NCBI RefSeq assembly: GCF_000154725.1
Contig: NZ_DS544873.1
Span: 1,395,364-1,441,411 of the forward strand
Direction of reading: 5' to 3'
Origin: Kordia algicida OT-1
Lineage (GTDB): Bacteria > Bacteroidota > Bacteroidia > Flavobacteriales > Flavobacteriaceae
DNA: 46,048 nucleotides
Each line of letters starts with the position of its first letter. Positions within the stretch are counted from its first letter, which is position 1. The notes beneath the pieces were generated by a model. That model was given only the letters and a program-made list of their open reading frames with translations, had not been told where the DNA came from and did not search any database. Shown here piece by piece: positions 1 to 7,098 of this stretch. Made by a program: the position numbers and the translations under genes.

Positions 1-1099
1 CATTTGAATTTCCTTGATAGTTTTTGGTAATTTCTGATGAAATATTGTCTGGATAAGCTTCAATATACTTTTTATAATTATCTGTAAATGAATTCAATAG
101 AAATTCTTTTGGTGTTAAATAGTTGTATAACGCTTTCGCGAGATTTGAGTCTTCTGCAAAGAACATTCGGACACATTCGCCAGCTTCTCCCATCACATAA
201 CTGTAGTTTGGCGGAATTCCTTCGTTTACAAATTTGAGCATATCTACATAGGAAATCGTTCCTAAACCACCCGAAATATTGGCTATTTGATTGGCATAAT
301 GTTCAAATTCATCTTCATCGCATAAAGTTGTGTGTTCGTAAGAAAGATCAAGTTTTACAGCAATTTCCTTTCCTTGCATGACATCTGCGGAATAGACTTC
401 GCCAAAGTTTCCCGTTTTGATACGTTCGTTACCTTCCGTTACTTGACTTAACAATGTTAAACTGTCTTTTCCCGCCGTAGCGCCAAAGAATAGATTTTCC
501 GTAACATTGATTGCATTTTTTAGTGAGAATGATGGTTTTTCTGTTGAAAATTTAATCGGTAATTCTTTGGTTGAATGTTCAAGATTTGCATGAAATGTAT
601 GCAGTTTTCCTCCTTGAATTCGTGAAATTCCTTTGTATGGTAATGGAAATGGTTGCACTTGGTAACCGAAAGCAAAATGTGTTTGGATTCCAACTTCATC
701 AAATTGTAATGGAATTTGAAATTCTTTAAAATTTTGAAAGTTTAAGAAGAACTTTAATTGATTATCTTTTATTAAATAAAAACTTCCGTTAACTCCATTC
801 AAGTCACTTAATATAAATAAGTTATTATTTTCTTTATTGTAAATAAATAGTTCAAAAACACCTCCTAAATTATCATATATAGTTTCAAGCGTTTTGTCAG
901 TTTCTTGATGAAGATTTTCAATGAAATGCCTAATTTTTTCTTCTTCATGATCTGATGAACACCAAATAATTTCAAACAATTCACTATCAAAAGTGTATAG
1001 ATCACTTCCTTTGTTTTCTTCTTTAAAAAGTTGCACGTTAAATTCGTTCTTATCAAAAGAAATATGAAAATTGGTGATGCGATGTTTTACAAGTTTCAA
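1..1099 (-). CDS. Asparagine-synthase-related protein, 3' end beyond the window
   Basis: Reading the minus strand from 1099 gives 366 codons open to the window edge. The N-terminal part resembles the class II glutamine-amidotransferase half of asparagine synthases: a GGVFELFIYN segment, then LSDLNGVNGSFYL, then HFAFGY followed by GISRIQGGKLHTF. The nucleophilic Cys2 is absent. Near residue 210 comes a PP-loop-like segment, FFGATAGKDSLTLLS, where the GKDS core fits an ATP-pyrophosphatase AMP-forming ligase. The best start is TTG at 1099, overlapping the neuA stop by four bases (TTGA); no ATG lies in frame nearby. That overlap implies translational coupling. Its place at the end of a nonulosonic-acid operon suggests amidation or another ATP-dependent modification of the sugar or glycan. 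The substrate is unknown, and only the first two thirds or so of such a protein is visible. Confidence 0.75.
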   Translation of the reverse strand, partial: MKLVKHRITNFHISFDKNEFNVQLFKEENKGSDLYTFDSELFEIIWCSSDHEEEKIRHFIENLHQETDKTLETIYDNLGGVFELFIYNKENNNLFILSDLNGVNGSFYLIKDNQLKFFLNFQNFKEFQIPLQFDEVGIQTHFAFGYQVQPFPLPYKGISRIQGGKLHTFHANLEHSTKELPIKFSTEKPSFSLKNAINVTENLFFGATAGKDSLTLLSQVTEGNERIKTGNFGEVYSADVMQGKEIAVKLDLSYEHTTLCDEDEFEHYANQIANISGGLGTISYVDMLKFVNEGIPPNYSYVMGEAGECVRMFFAEDSNLAKALYNYLTPKEFLLNSFTDNYKKYIEAYPDNISSEITKNYQGNSN

Positions 1100-1794
1100 A
1101 GTGTGATGGTTTTTGCTAGTTCAGTTGCTTTTTCCCAATCAGCTAACGTATCAATGTTAACGTAGTATTTTTTTTCAGAAACAATATACGCCAAAGAATT
1201 TCCGTAGAGTGAGTTTTCTTGCATGAGAATTTCCGTTTTTGTGATGTATATACTTCCATCTCTGTGATAAGCTTTTGGTAATTCCTGTCGTCTTGGAATG
1301 ATATTTTGTTCGCCTGTCGCAATTTGCAAGATACCATTTTCATTGGCTTTAAACGTCCAATGCGGATTGTATTCATGTGGAACTTCCAAGACAGAGACCA
1401 ACGAATCGGTCTGCTTTTCTTTGAAGGTTTCCAACGCTTTATCTAAAAATCCTTTTGGTCGAAATGGACTTGTTGGTTGTAATAAACAAATCGCATCAAA
1501 GCGTTTTCCTTCGTTTTGCAAGAATGAAACCGCGTGCTGAATGACTGGTAATGTTGGAGTTGCGTCTTCCGCTAAGTGTTTTGGTCGTACAAAAGGGACA
1601 TTCGCGCCAAGCGATTTCGCAATAGTAATAATTTCAGAATCATCCGTTGTAACGACAACTTCAGAAATGTATTTTGATTGCAAAGCAGCGTCAATGCTAT
1701 ATTGAATTAAAGGTTTCCCGTTGAGTAGTTTTTTGTTTTTCCCTGGAACACCTTTGCTTCCGCCTCTTGCTGGTATGACTACGAGAATGTTCAT
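1096..1794 (-). CDS. neuA: CMP-sialic/legionaminic-type acid cytidylyltransferase
   Basis: A 232-residue cytidylyltransferase of usual length. It activates a nonulosonic acid with CTP to give the CMP-sugar used by glycosyltransferases in the cytoplasm. The N-terminus carries the nucleotide-binding signature IPARGGSKGVPGKN, followed by KPLIQYSI, then LLQPTSPFR near residue 105, and a C-terminal NIDTLADWEKA segment. All are typical of NeuA/LegF/PseF-like enzymes. It lies downstream of neuC and neuB on the same strand and overlaps the asparagine-synthase-like gene. The ATG at 1794 is preceded closely by a short heptamer repeat instead of a purine-rich ribosome site. Whether the substrate is Neu5Ac, legionaminic acid or a related sugar cannot be decided from this sequence. 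Confidence 0.93.
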   Translation of the reverse strand: MNILVVIPARGGSKGVPGKNKKLLNGKPLIQYSIDAALQSKYISEVVVTTDDSEIITIAKSLGANVPFVRPKHLAEDATPTLPVIQHAVSFLQNEGKRFDAICLLQPTSPFRPKGFLDKALETFKEKQTDSLVSVLEVPHEYNPHWTFKANENGILQIATGEQNIIPRRQELPKAYHRDGSIYITKTEILMQENSLYGNSLAYIVSEKKYYVNIDTLADWEKATELAKTITL

Positions 1795-1798
1795 TTTT

Positions 1799-1819
1799 TG
1801 TTGTGTGTTGTGTGTTGTT
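1799..1819 (-). repeat. Short heptamer array upstream of neuA
   Basis: About three copies of the 7-bp unit TGTTGTG (CACAACA on the coding strand) lie within five bases of the neuA start codon. The same unit forms the long arrays upstream of neuC and neuB. There is no IVP gene here, so this is either a minimal or decayed array or a seed site. Confidence 0.85.
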
Positions 1820-1870
1820 TCAATTTAGAATTCAAAATTTATCATTTAAAATTTTAATTTCAGAATCAAG

Positions 1871-3028
1871 TTAATACATAATCATTTTGTGCGCAATTAG
1901 TTCTGTATTTGCCAAGGCGTCTGCAATTTGCTTTCCAGAGTTTCCATTGCCATAGATATGTTCTGAAAGCATTCCTTTTTGACCAATTCGTTCTTGAATT
2001 GCTGTTTTGATTGCTTCTTTATTATATTCCGCATCAACTACATTTTTCCCACGCTGACGGCGATTTTGACGCGTTCCGATGTTCACTGTTGGCACTCCGA
2101 TGAATGAACATTCACGAATTCCCACACTAGAATTTCCAACCAAACAATCACAATTTTTTAATAAATGTAAAAAATCATTTGGTTCCATGTTTTTGAAGAA
2201 ACGAATGTTCTCTGGATTGAAATTTTCTCTGTAATAGCGAATTCCGTTGGAAGTTCCATCTGAACCTGCGTCTACGTTTGGCCAAAACCAAAACGTTGGA
2301 ATGTTGAGTTCGTGAACTGCTTCTAAAGTACATAATACATCTTCTCGCGCCGATTTGTAACGATTCGTTTCTGGATGCTGCATTACAACTAAATAACCGT
2401 TAGAAATGTCTAAATCAGCTCCAACTCCACCATATTTTTTGATTGGGTCAAATTCGTAGTTGTTATTTTCCAAGACTTCTTTAGCAATGTCAATAGATGG
2501 ACAACCTGTGTTGATTACATATGCAGGATCTTCACCTAATTTGACGACACGATCTTTTGCATCTTCAGAAGCAACTAAGTGTAAATCTGCCAATTTCGTA
2601 TTTGCATGACGTACTTTTTCGTCAATGTTTCCAGTAACTTCTCCACCTTGAATATGTACTAACGGAATGTTTTGATACGCCGCAGCAATACTTGTCGCAA
2701 TCGTTTCAAAACGATCGGCAATGGTAATGACTGCATCGGGTTTTAGGTTGTAGAATACGTTTGAAAGCTCCATCACACCTAAGCCTGTCGTTTTTGCCAT
2801 TGCGGTAGGATTTTCTCCTTCCAACACCATAAATACCTTTTCATCAATCTTAAAACCATCTTTTTCAATGACATTTACAGCATTTCCGTAACGACCTAAT
2901 AACGCCGAACCTGCTACAACCAATTGTAATTCTAAATTTGGATGTTCTTGAATGGCTTTTAGTGCAGTTTTTATTCTACTATATGATGGTCGTGCGGTGA
3001 CTACGGCACATATTTTTCGTTTGTTCAT
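1871..3028 (-). CDS. neuC: UDP-N-acetylglucosamine 2-epimerase (hydrolysing), NeuC/LegG type
   Basis: 385 residues with the GT-B-like fold of hydrolysing UDP-HexNAc 2-epimerases. It would release ManNAc or a 2,4-diacetamido-6-deoxymannose and UDP for NeuB. Visible signatures are KICAVVTARPSYSRIK at the N-terminus, VITIADRFETIA and PLVHIQGGEVTG in the middle, and DCLVGNSSVGIRECSF followed by GVPTVNIGTRQNRRQRG near residue 320, the nucleotide-binding region. It sits between neuB and neuA, so the three enzymes form one pathway: epimerase, synthase, then activation. The start ATG at 3028 lies 12 bases from the end of a roughly 150-bp heptamer array. NeuC (sialic acid) and LegG (legionaminic acid) cannot be told apart by eye. 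Confidence 0.9.
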   Translation of the reverse strand: MNKRKICAVVTARPSYSRIKTALKAIQEHPNLELQLVVAGSALLGRYGNAVNVIEKDGFKIDEKVFMVLEGENPTAMAKTTGLGVMELSNVFYNLKPDAVITIADRFETIATSIAAAYQNIPLVHIQGGEVTGNIDEKVRHANTKLADLHLVASEDAKDRVVKLGEDPAYVINTGCPSIDIAKEVLENNNYEFDPIKKYGGVGADLDISNGYLVVMQHPETNRYKSAREDVLCTLEAVHELNIPTFWFWPNVDAGSDGTSNGIRYYRENFNPENIRFFKNMEPNDFLHLLKNCDCLVGNSSVGIRECSFIGVPTVNIGTRQNRRQRGKNVVDAEYNKEAIKTAIQERIGQKGMLSEHIYGNGNSGKQIADALANTELIAHKMIMY

Positions 3029-3040
3029 TATCGGTTGTTC

Positions 3041-3190
3041 TGTTGTGTGTTGTGTGTTGTATGTTGTATGTTGTATGTTGTGTGTTGTGTGTTGTGTGTT
3101 GTGTGTTGTGTGTTGTGTGTTGTGTGTTGTGTGTTGTGTGTTGTGTGTTGTGTGTTGTGTGTTGTGTGTTGTGTGTTGTGTGTTGTGTGT
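3041..3190 (-). repeat. Heptanucleotide array, about 21 copies, upstream of neuC
   Basis: Near-perfect tandem 7-bp units TGTTGTG on the plus strand, with three consecutive variant units TGTTGTA at 3055-3075. It lies between the end of the IVP gene and the neuC start codon, so on the mRNA it is a CA-rich, purine-poor leader. It contains no coding sequence; the cysteine/valine-rich open frames across it are artefacts of the repeat. Confidence 0.97.
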
Positions 3191-3198
3191 TAAATTGT

Positions 3199-3570
3199 TT
3201 AATTTCGATTAACTTTCCAATCTTTTTCTACATATTTAATAAAATTATACAATTTTCCGCCTAAATTTTCATAATCAGCTAACAACATTTTGACTTCATT
3301 TACATCATGCAGTTTTTCAATCATTTGTAATTGAGAAATACATTCCAATAATGAAGCATGAGCATAAATTAAAAATTTTATAAAGTCTGCTTTGTATTTT
3401 CTTCTTCCGTAACCTTCTACAATATTGTCTTTGATACTTTTAGAAGATCTTCTAATTTGACTTCCTTGCTCGTACAATTCGTATTTGGGCAGTTTTAAAG
3501 ACATTTTATGAACTTTTTCTGCTAAACTGAATGCGGTAGTATATACTTCTAAATCTTTATATGATTTCAT
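3199..3570 (-). CDS. Four-helix-bundle protein, S23 rRNA intervening-sequence (IVP) family
   Basis: 123 residues, the usual length of this family. The N-terminal MKSYKDLEVYTTAFSLAEKVH segment is a hallmark (YKDLxVWxxA), followed by the central RRSSKSIKDNIVEGYGR motif and an FLIYAHASLLECISQL helix. The family was first found inside intervening sequences of 23S rRNA genes and is structurally related to the Avd accessory protein of diversity-generating retroelements. Stand-alone copies are common in Bacteroidetes and their function is not established. Here the stop codon lies 8 bases from the heptamer array, and the gene sits between neuB and neuC as part of a duplicated cassette. RNA or nucleic-acid binding is plausible but unproven. 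Confidence 0.88.
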   Translation of the reverse strand: MKSYKDLEVYTTAFSLAEKVHKMSLKLPKYELYEQGSQIRRSSKSIKDNIVEGYGRRKYKADFIKFLIYAHASLLECISQLQMIEKLHDVNEVKMLLADYENLGGKLYNFIKYVEKDWKVNRN

Positions 3571-3628
3571 AAGTTACTTGACTATTTAACTCACAACCCA
3601 AAACTCATAACTATAGCGTTTTATAACT

Positions 3629-4633
3629 TCAAAGAATATCTTCTTCATTCAAAAAATCCCACTGTTTCATATTGTTTACTAACTTCTTCCCGATGACTTC
3701 TTGGAATTTTGAAGCCAGTATTCCGTAATTTTTAGGCTTTTTGGCTTCTAAATCGTCAAAAGTTAACACATGTCCTTTTGGTAAATCTTTGTTAATTGCT
3801 AACGACTTTTCAAAGATTTGCTTTAATTCTGAATAGTGTGAGTTGTCTTTTTTATCGATCGGATGATTTAATGCTTCATCAATGTTTCTGATGGCACTAA
3901 CCAATTGCGTGGTTTCTGGAAATGTGAGTGACGATTTTGCATCTGGTCCAAACATTTCTTTGTCAAATACTACATGAAATTCCAAGATTTCTGCACCAAG
4001 CGTCGCTGCTGCGATTCCTGCTTCAATTCCTGATGAATGATCCGAGAATCCAATTTTAACTTGGTAACGCTCTTTTAATTCTTGAATAACGTTTAATCCA
4101 AATTGTTTCGGCGCTGTCGGATACGACGTTGTGCATTGCAATATGGAAAATTCACAGTTTTTTTCTTTGAGAAAAGCGACCGTTTCATCTAATTCTGCAA
4201 ACGAACTCATTCCCGAAGAAATGATGATTGGTTTTCCCGTATTGGCTATTTTTTCTAGCAATAGAAAGTTATTGACTTCCCCAGAACCAACTTTGTAACA
4301 CGACACACCAACTTCTTCCAACAAATCTACCGCCGCATTACTAAATGGAGACGAAAGGAAATCTAAACCAACTTCGTCACAATGCGCTTTTAATTCTTTC
4401 CATTGCGATAAGGAGAATTCCATACGTTGCCAATATTCGTAACGCGTGGCATCTTGCTTGGAGAATTTTACTCTAAAAGGTTCGTGAATGCTACTTTCCG
4501 CCGCAGCGATATGCGTTTGAAATTTGATTGCGTTCGCACCCGTTTTTGCCACAGCATCAATATACGCATGCGCCATTCCGAGACTTCCATCGTGTGCTTG
4601 CGCAATTTCTGCTATGATGTAGGTTGTTTTCAT
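3629..4633 (-). CDS. neuB: N-acetylneuraminate/legionaminate synthase
   Basis: 334 residues. It condenses phosphoenolpyruvate with ManNAc or a related hexosamine to give a nine-carbon acid. The N-terminal TIM barrel shows YIIAEIAQAHDGSLGMA, ANAIKFQTH, SPFSNAAVDLLEEVGV, KVGSGEVNNFLLLE, GKPIIISSGM and IGFSDHSSG, all standard for NeuB. The C-terminal 60 residues form the SAF (antifreeze-like) domain, with KDLPKGHVLTFDDL. It precedes neuC and neuA in the operon. The ATG at 4633 is only six bases from the edge of a 22-copy heptamer array. The stop codon at 3629 lies just outside the shared cassette sequence. Confidence 0.94.
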   Translation of the reverse strand: MKTTYIIAEIAQAHDGSLGMAHAYIDAVAKTGANAIKFQTHIAAAESSIHEPFRVKFSKQDATRYEYWQRMEFSLSQWKELKAHCDEVGLDFLSSPFSNAAVDLLEEVGVSCYKVGSGEVNNFLLLEKIANTGKPIIISSGMSSFAELDETVAFLKEKNCEFSILQCTTSYPTAPKQFGLNVIQELKERYQVKIGFSDHSSGIEAGIAAATLGAEILEFHVVFDKEMFGPDAKSSLTFPETTQLVSAIRNIDEALNHPIDKKDNSHYSELKQIFEKSLAINKDLPKGHVLTFDDLEAKKPKNYGILASKFQEVIGKKLVNNMKQWDFLNEEDIL

Positions 4634-4639
4634 TTGTTA

Positions 4640-4797
4640 TGTTGTGTGTTGTGTGTTGTGTGTTGTGTGTTGTGTGTTGTGTGTTGTGTGTTGCGTGTTG
4701 CGTGTTGCGTGTTGTGTGTTGTGTGTTGTGTGTTGTGTGTTGTGTGTTGTGTGTTGTGTGTTGTGTGTTGTGTGTTGTGTGTTGTGTGTTGTGTGTT
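4640..4797 (-). repeat. Heptanucleotide array, about 22 copies, upstream of neuB
   Basis: Tandem TGTTGTG units with three consecutive TGTTGCG variants around 4689-4710. It ends six bases from the neuB start, so the whole ribosome-binding region of neuB is made of CACAACA repeat. The variant units differ from those in the neuC array, so the two arrays have diverged separately or expanded since duplication. Confidence 0.97.
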
Positions 4798-4804
4798 AAA
4801 TTGT

Positions 4805-4996
4805 TTAATTTTGATTAACTTTCCAATCTCTTTCTACATATTTAATAAAATTATACAATTTTCCGCCTAAATTTTCATAATCAGCTAACAACGTTTTGAC
4901 TTTATTTACATCATGCAGTTTTAAAGACATTTTATGAACTTTTTCTGCTAAACTGAATGCGGTTCTATATACTTCTAAATCTTTATATGATTTCAT
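4805..4996 (-). pseudogene. Internally deleted IVP-family gene
   Basis: A 63-residue frame that matches the first 27 and last 36 residues of the neighbouring 123-residue IVP protein almost exactly. The missing part is 180 bp, an in-frame loss of 60 residues. In the intact copy this stretch is bounded by the direct repeat GCAGTTTT, and one copy of that octamer remains at the junction, so the loss looks like recombination between short repeats. The central RRSSKSIKDNIVEGYGR core is gone, so a normal four-helix bundle cannot form. It may still be translated, but a decayed gene is more likely. Confidence 0.8.
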
Positions 4997-5036
4997 AAGT
5001 TACTTGACTATTTAACTCACAACCCAAAACTCATAA

Positions 5037-6239
5037 CTATAGCGTTTTCAAAAACACATTCAACTTCTCCACTTGTTCTTCAACAGTAAAGTTTTCTGTA
5101 AACGTTTTTCGAGCATTATTGCCTATAAATATCCGCTTTTCTGTGTTGTTATACAAATCTACTAATTGCGTGGTCATTTGTGGTAAATCGTTGCTTAAGA
5201 TACTGTTTTGATCGTGAACAACTTCCGGATAACAACTTGCCGCCGCTTTTGTACTCACCAAAACTTGAGCATAGTTAAAAACTAACGGAATTCGCGTGCG
5301 TGTTCCTGTGTTGTATTCCCACGGAATGATGTGAATATCATATGGTTTTAATACAATATTTAAGTCTTCTACAAAACCTAAACATGCTATTTGTGGATCT
5401 TCTAAGCGTTTTTTCAACGATTCGGAAGCATATTTTAAATTTCCAATGACTTTTAGTGTAATATTGGGAATTTTCGCTTTGAGTTCCTTCCAACAAACTT
5501 CTAAAAATCGTTCGAGTCCGATGCGATTTGCCGTTGTTCCCATGCCGCCTAAATGCACTATGGATGGTGTTTCTGAGCTATTTTTTGAAAGTTCAACCTT
5601 TTTGTATGTCAACGGAATATACAATGCATTTGGATTTCCGTACTCTTTGATTTCCTGCGTTTCCGTGAACGAAGCTGAAACACAAGCATTCACGCTTTTC
5701 ACTAAATCTAACTCTACTCTTTTCTTTTGTTTTAGGTGGAATTTTTGTAGAAAAGACAACTTACTTTTTAGTTTTCGCAATTTAAATTCCCAATCGTGAT
5801 GTGCGTAAATGATTGGAATGCCTAGATTGGAATAATTTGCCAAAATTGCGGTCCATCGCCATTCTGCCCAAACGAAATCGATTTTATTTTCTGAAATGTA
5901 TTTTTTTAGAACTTGCTCGTTGGCAGAATTTACAAAGAAATATTCAAATTTTTCAGGTGAAAAAATCGCCATTTTGATTCGGTCAAAAATACTTTTTGGA
6001 TGAATTTGTGCGACTTGAAAATGTTGTATTTCACTATAAAAATTCGTAATTTCTTGAATGAACTCAGCATTTACATCCGACGAAAGTCTCGCCGTTGGTT
6101 TATCTGAAAAATCTACCAATAACACATGAACCTTGTAATTCAGTTTTGCCAATAATTGCAAGTGACTGAAATATACAGACGCGCCACCGTTAGCGTTCGG
6201 GGAAATTTTCGTGTTATTTACTAGAAATAGAACGTTCAT
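5037..6239 (-). CDS. Glycosyltransferase, GT4-like (GT-B fold)
   Basis: 400 residues. The N-terminus MNVLFLVNNTKISPNANGGA, followed by a YFSHLQLLAKLNYKVHVLL stretch, is typical of the acceptor domain of GT-B enzymes. The C-terminal half has PSIVHLGGMGTTANRIGLE, LKVIGNLKY and CLGFVEDLNIVLKPYDIHIIPWEYNTGTR-like donor-domain features, ending with a helix of the form VEEQVEKLNVFLKTL. It presumably adds a sugar during glycan assembly on the cytoplasmic face. It abuts the GT2 gene upstream with no gap. Its final codons and TAG stop fall inside the duplicated IVP cassette, so its C-terminus may have been altered by that insertion. Donor and acceptor are unknown. Confidence 0.85.
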   Translation of the reverse strand: MNVLFLVNNTKISPNANGGASVYFSHLQLLAKLNYKVHVLLVDFSDKPTARLSSDVNAEFIQEITNFYSEIQHFQVAQIHPKSIFDRIKMAIFSPEKFEYFFVNSANEQVLKKYISENKIDFVWAEWRWTAILANYSNLGIPIIYAHHDWEFKLRKLKSKLSFLQKFHLKQKKRVELDLVKSVNACVSASFTETQEIKEYGNPNALYIPLTYKKVELSKNSSETPSIVHLGGMGTTANRIGLERFLEVCWKELKAKIPNITLKVIGNLKYASESLKKRLEDPQIACLGFVEDLNIVLKPYDIHIIPWEYNTGTRTRIPLVFNYAQVLVSTKAAASCYPEVVHDQNSILSNDLPQMTTQLVDLYNNTEKRIFIGNNARKTFTENFTVEEQVEKLNVFLKTL

Positions 6240-7097
6240 TTACATGAAGTATTTGTTTAAAAAACCGAGTCCGTAAGCGATGAAAATACGTCCAATTTTT
6301 GATTTTATCGCCACTTTTTTTGGGCTTCCCCATTTTTTATGAAAAATAATGTGTCCTTCCAATAGTTTTTTACGCTCCAACATCCAACGGTTTTGTTCCG
6401 TGTAGATATATTTCGGAATGTCCTTTTCGGGAATTTCCACGTCATCAAAGAACGCACTTTTCTTTTTTTCTAATTCTTTGGAAACTTTACTTTCTAGGTG
6501 CGAAACTTCAGAATTTGCTACGATTACGTGCTTTTTTCCATGTTTTTGCAACATCAAACTATAATCGTCATCTGCGTAGAAAAAGCTAAAACGCTCGTCT
6601 AATAAACCTGTTTTATTAAATAGTTTCCTTTCTGCAATGATACACCAACCAACAATATGACGGCGCACTTTGTAACCAAATACATACGGTTTTCCATTGA
6701 AGAAACTTTGAGGTGTAAATTTAGAATCATAATCTACCGGACAAAACGATTGCACGTTTGGATGTTTTTCTTTCACTTTCAATATTTCCGAAAACCAGTT
6801 TTTTTGAAAGATCAGATCATTATTAAACAAACCTACAAAATCGCCTGAAGCAGCTTTGATTCCCACATTTAAAAACGCATGAAAGTTGAAATCTTCCGAA
6901 GGAATGATGACTTTTACATAATCTGGAAATTTGTATGTGGAATCGTGAATTTGCTTGTTACTTTCTATTAAAAGTACTTCAAATTTTATTGTTGAATTGT
7001 CTTTTTCAGCATCTATCATACTTTCCATACAATGCAAGGTCATATCGAAAATCGACTGACTTTTAGTGTTTGATAATATGATGGCAGAAAATAGCAT
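6240..7097 (-). CDS. Glycosyltransferase family 2
   Basis: 285 residues with a GT-A fold. The first part reads MLFSAIILSNTKSQSIFDMT and then FEVLLIESN. It is followed by FHAFLNVGIKAASGDFVGLFNNDLIF, where the NND segment sits at the position of the metal-binding DxD. The acceptor region contains LDERFSFFYADDDYSLMLQK, as in rhamnosyl/GT2 enzymes. The C-terminus is basic and amphipathic, which suggests peripheral membrane attachment. It is packed directly between the methyltransferase and the GT4 gene, with one base separating it from the former, and likely acts in the same glycan assembly. The sugar is not predictable. Confidence 0.87.
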   Translation of the reverse strand: MLFSAIILSNTKSQSIFDMTLHCMESMIDAEKDNSTIKFEVLLIESNKQIHDSTYKFPDYVKVIIPSEDFNFHAFLNVGIKAASGDFVGLFNNDLIFQKNWFSEILKVKEKHPNVQSFCPVDYDSKFTPQSFFNGKPYVFGYKVRRHIVGWCIIAERKLFNKTGLLDERFSFFYADDDYSLMLQKHGKKHVIVANSEVSHLESKVSKELEKKKSAFFDDVEIPEKDIPKYIYTEQNRWMLERKKLLEGHIIFHKKWGSPKKVAIKSKIGRIFIAYGLGFLNKYFM

Positions 7098-7098
7098 G

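Larger units (their letters stand above)
3041..3620 (-). mobile_element. Heptamer/IVP cassette, full copy
   Basis: A unit made of the heptamer array, the IVP gene and about 50 bases of right-hand flank ending near GCGTTTT at 3620. The same unit, apart from an internal deletion, recurs at 4640-5046 with only a handful of substitutions, which points to recent duplication or movement. Both copies are in the same orientation and both fill gene junctions of the polysaccharide operon. No transposase is present, so movement would need help from elsewhere. Calling it mobile is inference; the duplication itself is directly visible. Confidence 0.6.
4640..5046 (-). mobile_element. Heptamer/IVP cassette, second copy with internal deletion
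   Basis: Same layout as the cassette at 3041-3620: heptamer array, IVP reading frame, then the shared flank ending AGCGTTTT. The flanks outside the two copies are unrelated. The shared flank contains the last codons and stop (TAG at 5037-5039) of the GT4 glycosyltransferase gene, so the cassette reaches into the 3' end of that gene. An internal 180-bp segment present in the other copy is missing here. Confidence 0.6.

Noticed and set aside
520-1056. Short minus-strand frames of about 60 residues
   Set aside because: They lie in shifted frames within the asparagine-synthase-like gene, which is open across the whole region.
2952-3264. Plus-strand open frames rich in Cys and Val (also at 4427-4870)
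   Set aside because: They are translations of the heptamer arrays (period 7 gives all frames open) and run antisense to neuC, IVP or neuB; no start signal or family.
3041-4797. Heptamer arrays as CRISPR
   Set aside because: The unit is 7 bp with no spacers and no cas genes nearby.
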